Below, one piece after another: positions 54,179-64,000 of a stretch of DNA of 64,000 bases. Origin of the DNA: Mycosphaerella arachidis. Taxonomy: Eukaryota; Ascomycota; Dothideomycetes; Mycosphaerellales; Mycosphaerellaceae. Made by a program: the position numbers and the translations under genes. Position 1 is the first letter of the stretch. Every line of letters starts with the position of its first letter. The DNA is taken from assembly GCA_001297265.1 (NCBI GenBank), contig LIHB01000059.1:120863-184862 (forward strand), given 5' to 3'. The notes under the pieces are model-generated. The model was not told the DNA's origin and did not search any database. It saw only the letters and a program-made list of their open reading frames with translations.

Positions 54179-54779
54179 TGGGCAGGAGAGCTGATGGAAC
54201 GCGTAATAGTGGCGACCCCACCTGAGACTGCCAGCTAGAGGTCTGGAAGTGCGATGCAGAGCTTGGGACTATGCAAATAAGCACGAGTGCCGCGGTAATG
54301 ATTGATAGCAGTGAGATCGACATCCTAACACTGTCTCTCGGCAAATAGTATACCTCGCACCCTTCCGGTCCGAATACGAGGCAAACGACGTTCATACGAT
54401 GATCAGTAACTGTGACACCACAGAATGTGATACTCCTTCAGGCAGCCTCATGCAATCCAATAAGCAACTCGATGCTATACGCCTCTTTAATGAGACGATA
54501 TCGACCGCGTAACTAAGAGGTGGATCAGGTGCTCGGTTTTCCCACCAGGAGCAGAAACAAAATACAATTTCTTTCGTACTCTGCCCGTTCCTTTCCTCTT
54601 TGTGTCACATTCGCTCGTCCTCATAGCATTCTGCCTTCACACACTCATTGTGACCTCCTTCGTCTTCTCCTTCGCGTCCACGTCGACGTCCGCGACACCG
54701 CAAGGCGAGGCTAACGCGATCGATGGAACCTGGCACTCTGATCAAGTACAGATACTGACCGCTCACTGAGCATGCCACC
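54179..54779. other. Intergenic, no gene seen
   Basis: This is the 3' flank of the secreted gene and the former upstream region of the oxidoreductase relic. No coherent open frame. Confidence 0.45.
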
Positions 54780-56526
54780 ATGCGAACCACGCCCCAGGAA
54801 TGGCAACGTCTCAACGCAACTGTCAACGGAACCCTCTCCTCTCCACCTTCCGCGTCGCCTCCTCCTGCTACGCCGGCAACCCAAACCACTCCGCAGTCTC
54901 CTGCAATACGTCCAGCACCTAAAGGTCCATTCCTTCTCTCAGTCCAGCCCCCCCCCCCCCCCCCGACTCAATCGGCGTAAATCTCTTCGCAAACAATTCT
55001 TGCCTCCTTCCTTCCGCTTGTATTTACAGCCCCACTCGAGGCTGCCATTTGGGCGGTCCTCCAGCCTACATTGTCAACGCTACGACCGAGCACCAAGTGC
55101 CGTCCACAAGGAGCCAGGCAGAAGAACATAATGTCAGAGTTCTTGTGAAAGTGACGGGGCATGATTTGATGGGACGCAGTAGTTTCCCGCGGCTTGGGGC
55201 CTGAGTATTTGGACTAAACAATTCCGGACTCTACGTCGCGGAGGGGCTTGGAGGGCTCTAGGCAATGACGGGAGTGAAGATGTGTTTGTGGTTGGGAGTG
55301 GGTGTGATTGGGTCGATGTCGTTGGATCTTGAAGCCCTTGAGCTGGGGAGAGTTGTGACGATGGGTCGGGATTCCAGTGGGGGCCGTGGTGGGTTGTTCA
55401 AATGTGGTGGGCATGGAGGATTGGCGAGTTTGGTGGGGTTAGCGAGACAGCAGGTTTTAGGGATGAGGGTGGTTACGACGAGGGGGCATATTTTGAGGGT
55501 TAATGGGGTGGAATATCGGAATGCGTCATGGGCGTTGAGGGGTGGGGGTGGAGGACAGTTTGGGGTTGTCACGGAGTGTGTGATTCGACATTTCCTTAAG
55601 CCGGAGAATGTGGTTGTGGGCACTCTAGGAATTGCATAGAGGGAAGGGAACGATATGGAGAAGAGTTGGGATGCTGCTGCGTATTTCGTTAGCACACTCC
55701 CAGATCTCATGGATGATGAACTCACTTGCGGCGACGTTGAGTTCTGCCGAGGCAGCTATGAAGTTCAATCCGGCTCTGGAGGATCCTACAGATGGTGCAG
55801 TGGTATCTCAAATTTTCTGGCCCTTAAACACCACGACCGACCACCTGGACTCCCTCATCACCCATCTTCAAGGTTGCGACCCAACCAACACTTCCCTTGC
55901 CCTAACCTGGTCCCCTCCCCTCAAAAGAAGTACACCTCCTTCTACAATTCAATCTCCGACAGAAACACAGTCTCCGGGAGCAACACAGCCAGCCACGGCG
56001 GAGTTTCCTCATCGCGTCTCGCCGGTCGTGCCGAAGTCGCAGGAATCCCCGACCCGAACCTCGTCTCCTACCTTCGCCGTCCCGTCGCAGCTCAGATTTT
56101 CAAAGCCGGCAGCTTCGCAACCATTCGTCTCTCCAGCGGCCGTGGAGTTCAGCACGCCGAGGAGTCTCACTGGGGAGCTTTATACCCCTCCTGGGCAATG
56201 GAGTATCTTCATGTTTACGTTGGTGGTCCGTCAGCTAGCTTCAATGCTACCGATTCTCCTCAGCAGTTCCTTGATGAGAGTGCGGAGTGGATGGAGGAGA
56301 ATGAAGAGATCTTCTGAGTGAATGGGCGCCGGGCACGGGGGTGTCAATGAATGAGGCGATTCCTTTTGATAGGATGTTTCAGAAGGATTTTAATGGCGAT
56401 TATGAGGCGTTGAGGAAGGTGAAGGAGAGGGATAATCCGAGTGAGCACTCGTATGTGCTGAGCCGGGTGGCAAATGAGGGGTGGAGGTATGGGTTGGGGG
56501 CTGGCAGGTTGTGTAGAGTGTATTGA
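54780..56526 (+). pseudogene. Relic of an FAD-linked (BBE-type) oxidoreductase
   Basis: Ordered pieces of a berberine-bridge-type flavoenzyme lie in changing frames: TPQEWQRLNATVNGTLSS (N-terminal signature), NNSCLLPSACIY, GGPPAYIVNATTEHQV, NVRVLVKVTGHDLMGRSS (the His region that holds FAD), LFKCGGHGGLASLVGLARQQ, WALRGGGGGQFGVVTECVIR, then SWAMEYLHVYVGGP and SMNEAIPFDRMFQKDFNGDY with RLC at the end. Live enzymes are secreted oxidases of about 550-600 aa, often in secondary metabolism. Here there are stops at about 55200, 55639, 56317 and elsewhere, and a 17-base C run (54948-54964) breaks the frame early. It is a dead gene with no biosynthetic neighbours left in this window. Confidence 0.8.
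54948..54964 (+). repeat. Poly-C tract (17 bases)
   Basis: A homopolymer inside the former coding region of the oxidoreductase relic. Its length is likely to vary between isolates and to be misread in sequencing. Confidence 0.9.
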
Positions 56527-57207
56527 ATGAGATGTCGGTATGGCGGTGGAGAGTGCAGACTAGTATGCTTCGCTTTGTGTGTTGACGTCGCTAGTCGTTA
56601 AGGCCTGTACGAAATAGACTAGACGCGAGCTAGGAAATGCGCCGGCAAGCTTGTAATCTCAGGTTGTGCGAAGCTTGTATGTGTCTTCGCAGAACGAAGG
56701 ACAGGATTCACCGTGGAGGATAGGCCTATGAATAAGATTCAAGCTTGTCGCGTGGCGATCACATGCATGCTTTAGGTACATGTTGCCCCGGGAACTCAGC
56801 ACTTTCAACAGCTGTACACGGCTTAAATGGGCGACTGGTAAAGCGTCAGTCTTCGTCATATCAGGAAAAGCAAGCCCTGGAATGTCATGGCCTCGCGCCA
56901 TACTATGTGGGTCGATCTCCCTTCATCCTGCTACCAGCAAGCCTGTACTTTTGCTTATGTCTTTTTGACAGCCAATTGAGTTGTTGATATCATGGATGTC
57001 TTCCGACGAGGGGGCTGGGGTTGATCCTTGGACTAGTATTGAGATTGAAACCTTGTGTGCATCGACACCGTGTCGAATTCTGGATTGCTCAAGATGCATC
57101 GCTTCGACTTCTATGTTATATACCACAGCGTCATAACATGCTCTTTTTGCCCACAAGCCCTATAATTCTATGCTGTACGTTTGATACACCTCCCTCCTTA
57201 ACAACCT
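56527..57207. other. Intergenic, no gene seen
   Basis: Spacer between the oxidoreductase relic and the 3' end of COQ10. No coherent open frame. Confidence 0.45.
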
Positions 57208-58038
57208 CTATGACGGCTTCACCTTCTTAACCTGCCCGGGCCCCTCCATCACCATCTTAACCCGATTCTCAAAAGCCTCAATCATCTTCTCCGCAACCCT
57301 GTTCGCCGCCGTACTCGCCAACGCATCATACACCGGATTCGCAAACTTATACTCAATCGCCAAATTGACCTCCGTCCTTGGCTGGCCTGGTACCGGACTC
57401 GTCTCTTCATGGTTCTTATGCACGCCCTCTCTATGCACAGCACCCGTCGGGGGAGGCTTATACGGATATGGTCGCAATGTCCACCGCGTGAGGAGGTGGG
57501 ACATGACAGTATTTTGGCGCGAAGCATCTTGGTCGAATGAAGGTCGGGAACCATGGTGTGATGCCTCGGGAGAGTTCTCGAGAGTTCCTGTTGTGCTGCC
57601 GCTAACGGCTTCGACGATTCTCTCGGGGATGCAGTAGACTCTGGATGTGAAGCTTTCGCTGATGGAGTCATTGAAGCCGATTACGAGTTGGGCTACTTCC
57701 GGGTATCGTTTGCCGTCTTGGGCGGGTTCGGACCATTTTGTGACTTCGGACTTGTGGCAATAGGGGACGAATTGGTTATAAGAGGAGACGTCGGAGATGA
57801 TGTTGTAGATGATGCTGGACGGGTATGGAAGTGTTCGGTGTGCTGTAAGGGTTTGATTCTGGGTAAAGCTAGAGACGAAGGTGCGGCGTTGGTGTTGTCT
57901 TTGTTGTTGTCTATCGAGGTTCGTATATTGGAGGGAGCGGTTTTTCGCGAGGTAGGCCGCTCGGCATGTTGATGGTTCGCGGAGGCTGGATTGTAGCAGT
58001 CCACTTGAGACGTTGGAGATGGGCTTGATGCTCTTCAT
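57208..58038 (-). CDS. COQ10: Coenzyme Q-binding protein Coq10
   Basis: 276 aa from the first ATG (58038, MKSIKPISNVSSG); the frame opens 13 codons earlier only with TTG. The N-terminus is basic and Ser-rich, a mitochondrial presequence ending before RRTFVSSFTQNQTLTAHRTL. The body is the START/polyketide-cyclase fold of Coq10: LPYPSSIIYNIISDVSSYNQ, FVPYCHKSEVTKWS, AQLVIGFNDSISESFTSRV, SHLLTRWTLRPYP and VNLAIEYKFANPVYDALAST. Coq10 binds ubiquinone in the inner membrane and is needed for its function in respiration and its efficient synthesis. An inserted Ser/His-rich loop of about 30 residues before SHLLTRW is longer than in yeast. Confidence 0.93.
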   Translation of the reverse strand: MKSIKPISNVSSGLLQSSLREPSTCRAAYLAKNRSLQYTNLDRQQQRQHQRRTFVSSFTQNQTLTAHRTLPYPSSIIYNIISDVSSYNQFVPYCHKSEVTKWSEPAQDGKRYPEVAQLVIGFNDSISESFTSRVYCIPERIVEAVSGSTTGTLENSPEASHHGSRPSFDQDASRQNTVMSHLLTRWTLRPYPYKPPPTGAVHREGVHKNHEETSPVPGQPRTEVNLAIEYKFANPVYDALASTAANRVAEKMIEAFENRVKMVMEGPGQVKKVKPS

Positions 58039-58389
58039 GGTGTTGTTTGTGCTTGTTGCTGTCGCGAGCTGGCCCAATGCTTGAAATAGCTTCAGTGCGG
58101 TAGCATGACGATGTAAGTCAACAGAACATCATTCACCTGCAAAGGCATTATCCTATCGAGAGCCACGCGGATAATAATGCCATCATACATATTCTTAGCG
58201 TTGTCGCGTGCCTGGATCTTCATCTGCCGCAAGGATCAGCGGACCGTTCTCCGAGCAACAAAAGCCGATCTCGCGTTGAACCCTACCTCGACCAGACAAC
58301 AACCTAGGGAAGCGAAGCTTCTCCTTCACTTCACTTGATCCTTCCCGTCACATGCTGCACTGGTCTCCCCCCTGACGGAGCAATGAACA
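58039..58389. other. Upstream region of COQ10
   Basis: No gene seen; probably holds the COQ10 promoter. Confidence 0.4.
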
Positions 58390-58869
58390 AAGAACGGCGA
58401 CTTCAGCACACCTGAGGACATCAAGACATTACTCGACGAAGGAGTACGGACAGGCATAGACCATCTCAACAAGCGGGAAATTGAGACCCCATTCAACGCA
58501 CATGCAAGCCACGACTCCCAGTACGAGATGAGCTTGGCCCGATGGTAGGATCGTCCTATACGGCGTCAAAGAGACTGTCGGGTTCATGGAATACTACCAA
58601 TCCAGTACAACCCAAAATTCGTCGCAGAGATCTTGAGCACCGATGTGGCGCTAGACCCCAAGAATGGAACGGCGGAAGCCTGGGTAACAACCTTGGTCCA
58701 TGATGACAACGAAGGCCAGGAACCAGAGCGTATTGATTGCTGTACCTGGCATCGGACTGGTGCGAAACTTCAGAAGAGTGCTGCTGGGCTAGTGGGTTTG
58801 GTGCAAGGCGCATTGTTCTGCGAATCGGGGTCCTTCGTTGCCGCATTACATGTGAACGGATTGTGTTGA
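58390..58869 (+). pseudogene. Remnant of a small protein, possibly SnoaL/NTF2-like
   Basis: The frame from about 58402 reads DFSTPEDIKTLLDEGVRTGI and then stops at 58548. A continuation in another frame reads YNPKFVAEILSTDVALDPKN, GTAEAWVTTLVHDD and IDCCTWHRTGAK. The latter half resembles the beta-strand pattern of fungal SnoaL-like hypothetical proteins (a polar question about added group, then CxWxRxGxKW), but I hold that assignment loosely. No start codon fits. Confidence 0.35.
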
Positions 58870-59001
58870 CAAGGCATCATCCTCAAACGTCGGGGAGTAG
58901 ATGTTCCTGCTGGTTCCTGTCCTTATTGTAGCACTTCTCGGCTAGCGGCATTAGCCGCCACATCCGTCTCAAGTTGCGGGAAAGTGCATCCACTACAACA
59001 A

Positions 59002-59449
59002 ATGCCATCCTCGACAAGGCCTCCATTTCACAACCCGAGAACTGCACAGACATCCATGGCCAACGAAAAGATGGACATGTCATATTCCAAGCGGAGCACG
59101 TCAGACGCGACCCCTCAAGTCGCGCTCTCGGACGACGACAAAGCCAAGGTGAACCATATCCCCCACTCACCAGCACGGCTAATTGACCTCATCTCAGGCC
59201 GACCTTCGAGCCACTTTAAAGCGGGAAATCGAGCAGGAATACTCACAGAGGGTAGAAGCTCTCGGCCAGAAGATAGCAGCACTCGCCGTGGAAGTGCAGG
59301 ATGATATCACGGAAGGTGAACGACTTCGCCGGGAAGTGGCAAAGATGCATCGAAGCGATGCGGAGTTTGGCAGCAGCTGTGTGCTGGTTGGTGTTTTGCT
59401 GGGCGTGGTGATGTGTGTGAGCTGGGAGGAGTGGTTGAGGAGGAAATGA
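59002..59449 (+). CDS. Small tail-anchored coiled-coil protein, two exons
   Basis: Exons 59002-59148 and 59198-59449 give 132 aa. The 49-bp intron starts GTGAAC, has GGCTAAT as branch site and ends CTCAG, phase 0. A second ATG at 59056 (MANEKMDMSYSK) may be the real start. Exon 2 begins ADLRATLKREIEQEYSQRV, a coiled coil continuing through ERLRREVAKMHRSD. The last 25 residues are hydrophobic (VLVGVLLGVVMCVS) followed by a short basic end (WEEWLRRK), the plan of a C-tail-anchored membrane protein. The family is not recognised. It is the last intact gene before the RIP-mutated element. Confidence 0.6.
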
Positions 59450-59829
59450 GCATGGAGATTTAAGGTCAAGGGTGGAGTGATGGATGAGGATGGCGGAGGA
59501 CGCGCACTTCCAAACAGAAGAGTGTTTGTGGTATCGACAGATTATGCACAAGGTCTCAGCACATGCTACAAAGCGTGAGATGCTGTGCCAGGATCACCGG
59601 CGTTACTCCATCACCTCAGTCCACATCCTCAGCTTCAGGAAGTTCCCATTGCTGCTGCTGCTTCACTCTCCACTCAACATAACGCTCCTGACCCGTATGG
59701 GCCGAGGAAAGAAGCAGCTCAAACTCCTCCTTCGCACCCTTCTGTCCCGGCTGCAGCTTCAGCTTCATGGGCCAGAATTGAAAAGTGGTTACTGTGATAC
59801 TGTAATCTTGAATCATCTAAGAGCCTTAA
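59450..59829. other. Spacer before the retroelement
   Basis: Normal-composition sequence with no supported gene. The open frame 59484-59855 is proline/leucine low complexity and runs into the mutated element. Confidence 0.4.
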
Positions 59830-62800
59830 GGTCTTATTATTTACGTCTATTATAGGGGCTTATAAGCTATCGCAAAAGCCCCTTACTATTGTACATTAAA
59901 TGCGGTTAGTCGTTCTTTAATCTTATTAACTAACAAATCTACCTTAGTAGTAGCGTTAGTACCTTTGTTTAATACTCTTACTACCTAGCTACTACTCCTA
60001 ACTTCTAGAACCCGTAAGTCGTTAATCGGTTAGCCGTACTAAGTTAAGTCTAATTAGGATCTTCTTAAAGGTTAGTCGAGGTAAGGCCTTAGTAAAGATA
60101 TTAGCTAGATTATCCTTAGTATTAACTCTCTTAATGTAGATGTTTCCTTCGAGAACTTGTTCCCTTAGGAAATAATGTCGTAATTTAATGTACTTAGTTC
60201 TTACGTAGAACTTAGGATTCTTTAATAGCTTTATTACCGTATTATTATCGATGTAGAGAATAATTAAGTCCTAAGAGAAGCCTAGAACGTTTAGCTCCTT
60301 AAGGAAGTTCTTAAACTAGATTGCTTCCTTAGCAGCTTTAGCTACTATAATGTATTCTATCTCGTAGGTTAATATTATAATACTCTTTTACCTCTTCGAG
60401 GCCTAGGCTATTAGACTACTACCGATAGTAAAAGTCTAGCCTGTAGTTAATTAACGGATATCGTAGTAGCTAGCCTAATTACTATTAACGTATCCTACGA
60501 TCTCGTTAGTAGTATACTTAAGGGTTAGGGCTAACTAATCCTCGTCTTATTTATTGTTATTAGGGCTGTCGGGGCTAGCTCCTAACTAAGCATCGACATT
60601 ATCGTTACTTAACCGGAAGATAGGTCTTATATCCGGATATTTCTTTAGGTAGGCGTAGATACGCTTAATAGCATCTATGTATTACTAATTTAGATTCGAT
60701 ACATACCTTAAAACGACTCCTACTACCTAAGCTATATCTAGCCTCGCGACCGTTATAAGGTAGTTAAGGGAGCCTACTATAGACTAGTAGGTTCTTATAA
60801 ACTTACGGCTTACGGTAGAGTCGATGTTAGCTTCGAGCTTCTTTAAAGTATCTATTAGTATTAATATAGGACGTATATCTCGGAGCTTAAACCGATTAAG
60901 TAGCTAATTAATAAACGTATCCTAATAAAGCTAGGTAGCCCTATTAGATTGTTTTACTATATATATACCTAGGTAGAAGGCGTAGTCTCTAAAATTAGTT
61001 ATCTTAAACCGCGCCCGTAGTTATACTTTAGTCTTCTTAATCTTATTAAGGTTAGCGCCGAATATATTAATGTTATCGACGTAGACTATTATGTATAGAC
61101 CTCTATTATTAAGAAAGACCGATAGGTCGTATACGGATACTATCTATCTAATACTAGATAGGTACTAACTTAACTTCTAGTACTACTAGCGAGGGGCTTA
61201 CTTTAGACCGTATAAGGACTTATTTAGTTTTAGTACGTAGCCTTCTCGTTTAGGGAAACCTTTAGGTAGTTTAATGTAGATATCTTTATTAATATCCCTA
61301 TTTAGGAATGCTATTTTAACATCTATTTATTAGTAGTACTAGTTTATTCTTATAGCGAGGGTAAAGAACAGCTTATACGAGGGTAGCTTAACTACTAACG
61401 TAAAGGTTTCGTTAAAGTTAATACTATAGATCTATTCGTATCCTTTAACGACGTATCGTCCTTTATACTTAACGATATTACTATCGGGTCCCGGCTTTTG
61501 CTTATAGACCTATCTCCTACTAAGGACCTTCCGGTTTAAAGGTCGTCGTATAATATCCTAAGTTCGATTCTTAATAAGACTATCGTATTCCTCTTAGGAG
61601 GCGATCTACTATAGCTAAGCTTTAGGTGTTTGTAAGGCCTAGGCTAGGGTCCGTAGTTCTAGTTTATAGTCTAGATTTATAGTATAAATATTATAAGTAA
61701 ACTAAGGAATGTAGCGTATCCGTACCCGGAGGTATAGATAGATGTCTTTAATTAGTTCCTTATAAAGCTCGATTTCCGCTTTATCCGTTCCGGAGATAGC
61801 GACTAGCTTATTAGTCTTCGCGATCGAGAGCTAGCTATTGTTCGTTATTCTCCTAAGAACGTTAGGATTCTTTATAGATAGGACATTAAAGTCTTAAGCT
61901 ATTCGAGCAAACTGTTTAAAACGATTGTCGTTAGCGAGTTGCTTTTAGTACTAGCGAGTCTTTTATGTCTCTATTCCCCCTTTAATACGCTAGGCGCTTA
62001 CGGCTAGCGTAGTTAATAAGACATACTAACGAGGTACTTACTCGACCGTCGGGATTATTCGACCTTAGGTTAAGGACGATCCTACCTTTACCGTAGGGAT
62101 TCCGTCGAACTTAGTTTGGATTTTTGTCCTTACTACTATAAAGTTTTTAGGATACTACGTTGCTTTCGTACGCTCTTTTTTACTTTTCTAGTTAAAGTAC
62201 CGTTTATAGTTAAATAGTACACCTTATCGCTTTACATCCTCTTTATTAAGTACGATTTTATAAACTTCTATAGCGCTAGAAGGATAATCTCTCCGGTAAG
62301 TATTCCGTCCGTCTTTAGAAGTACGGGCTTTAACGTAGATATTATATAGGAAGTTACGGTCCGAGTAAATCTCTATCCCCTTATCCTATAGACTAGTATA
62401 ATATTAGTAACATTCGTCTCTAACTATTAGTATAGAGTCCTAGTTAGGGCTCTATTCGATAAGGTAACGCCCCTCTTTATCTAGCTACCTAACGTATCCT
62501 CGTTTCTATTTAGTATACTATTCGTAGGGAAGATTACGGTCGTAGGGTACTTTACGTACTTTATAAGTTTAGTAGGCTAGTCCTAGTTCCGTAAGTCGTT
62601 CCTCTTCGGATTACCCTTATCGGAGGTACTTCTCGTTTCCCCTTTTTATCTTAAGATATTAATTATATAGCTACTACCCGTCGTATCCTAGTCTCTTACG
62701 AAGGTAACGTTAGTACTTGTCTTCGCGTTTAACGTAAGTACTATTCCCTTTTACTAGTAGTTTCCTAGGCGGTACGTAATTTCTCTTCGTCCTTTTATAG

Positions 62801-64000
62801 TAAGAGTATAGTTCTTTATACGGGTAAGTCCTATCGTACGGAACCTAGTCTTTTATGTACCTATAATAGCGTATCGTTCCTTACCTTACTTTTTCCGGCG
62901 CGGATACTAAGGTCTTATTATATAGCTTATATTAGATTCCTTTACGCGAGTACCGCTCGTAGGTTTCCCGCTATATAATACATTTCTTATAACGAATTCT
63001 ATAGAAATAGTAACGGTCTTTAACCTAAAGTATTATAGCTCTATCGGGGAGCTATCTATTCTCGATCGGAATAAGGTTCTAAGTAAGAGTATCCTATTCT
63101 TTATATTCGACTTAAGCGTCGAGGTATCGTTAGTATAGCCGATTCGTTTTATACTTATATCCTACCCGAAAATAGCGGGTATATCTTAAAGAGTCTAGTT
63201 TTTAACTAGCTACTCCCTTTAACTTAGGGGCTTTACGCGTAGATTTATTCGACTTAGAATCTAATTTATCTAGATTAAGATCTAAATCTTCTTTATGTTA
63301 TAATTAGCGCTTACGTTTTACTATATAAGTTTCCCTATAGTTATTATTATCCTAGCTAGTATTTTTATTACCTTCGTTCTCCTAGGCTACTCGTTATAGT
63401 ACTTCCTAGTCGATATCCTCTTCTTCGTTAGGGTAGTCCTCTAGATTATATCCCTAACTAGGAGGAGTAGTTTCTAGCTAGATACTATTAACCTCGTAGA
63501 TACTATCGAAGACTTATACTCCTATATTATTAATATCTACTAGGACGTTACAATTATCTACGTTATCCGGTCGTTTAGACAGCCGATATTAAGGAGTAGT
63601 ATCGTAGAGGTCTTCCTTACTTAAGTCTAGTTAAGTTTAGGGTTAAGCCTAGGTAGTAGGTATAGGTTCGTATAGGAGTTCCTTATTACGGTTTAATGTC
63701 CCTAGGGACGAGAACCTACTAATTACGAACTAGGATACTAAGCGGCGACCTCTTAGTATAAGTTACGGACGCGTACCTAAGGGCCTAAGGCTAGACCGTT
63801 ACGTAAACCGTACTAAGCGTATGTTACGTAGATATACGAAGTACTTAGTATACTTAGTATACTTAGTACTACTAAGTATAACGAGCATACTAATTACTAC
63901 CTAGGCGAGACGAGTTCTCCTTTATATTTAGGAATGTAAAGAAACGCCCTTATAGCTTTCGAAGCGTTTAACTTACTATTTAATCTTACTGTTTAGAATA
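59830..64000 (-). mobile_element. Ty1/copia retrotransposon, destroyed by RIP, runs off the window
   Basis: Read on the reverse strand, the polyprotein order is copia-like. At 61441-61500: KPGPDSNIVKYKGRYVVKG. Then INFNETF and VKIAFLNRDINKDIYIKLPK (61250-61330), LNKSLYGLK followed by a stop and APR (61190-61240), and VYVDNINIFGANLNKI (61030-61090), where the catalytic YVDD has become YVDN. The RNase H end is clear at about 60060-60170: LREQVLEGNIYIKRVN and NLANIFTKALPRL. Almost every Gln or Trp position is a stop. CpA and TpG are nearly absent over the whole 4.1 kb while TpA is extreme, the signature of repeat-induced point mutation at CpA. Integrase and gag should lie at 62-64 kb and beyond, but are too mutated for me to mark. 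No LTR boundary is recognised. Confidence 0.9.

Noticed and set aside
1..64000. CRISPR arrays, bacterial operons or phage-like defence systems
   Set aside because: The window is eukaryotic, with spliced genes throughout; no direct-repeat/spacer pattern was seen.

Overview
The window is nuclear DNA of a filamentous ascomycete (Pezizomycotina). A Dothideomycetes/Capnodiales source is my best guess from the style of the proteins, but nothing here proves it. The evidence for a fungus: short GT..AG introns (about 50-110 bp) with CTRAY-type branch sites, single-copy eukaryotic core genes (IES1, PRP39, RAD60-like, PDX3, POP4, COQ10), LPxELRNxIYE-type fungal proteins, and a copia retrotransposon destroyed by C-to-T mutation of the RIP type. 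Most real genes are spliced, so many exons lack their own start codon and had to be assembled by hand.

Layout. 0-8 kb: a spliced leucine-rich protein (2381-4668) and three LPAELRN-type copies in successive stages of decay. 8.3-14.5 kb: a 1405-aa disordered/coiled-coil protein, a membrane-anchored gamma-glutamylcyclotransferase-like protein, and an 87-aa coiled-coil protein in two exons. 15.9-17.2 kb: a secreted protein (copy A) with a diverged paralogue (copy B) at 43.4-45.1 kb. 18.0-23.9 kb: a same-strand array of five genes or relics sharing a short N-terminal domain, at least four of them followed by ubiquitin-like folds; one is intact. 24.5-42.2 kb: a core block with IES1 (INO80 complex), an M16 metallopeptidase, a ULD-domain protein, a RAD60/NIP45-like SUMO-like protein and PRP39. 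45-51 kb: relics, including a dead siderophore transporter, around an intact mitochondrially targeted protein. 51.5-54.2 kb: PDX3, POP4 and a secreted cysteine-rich protein. 54.8-59.5 kb: a dead FAD-linked oxidoreductase, COQ10, a small relic and a tail-anchored protein. 59.8-64 kb: a RIP-saturated copia element running off the window.

The genes do not form one pathway. Intact housekeeping genes (chromatin remodelling, splicing, tRNA processing, vitamin B6, ubiquinone) alternate with accessory genes that are mostly decayed or duplicated. The most unusual part is the array of ubiquitin-like genes at 18-24 kb, whose intact member looks like ubiquitin but ends in RGA rather than RGG.
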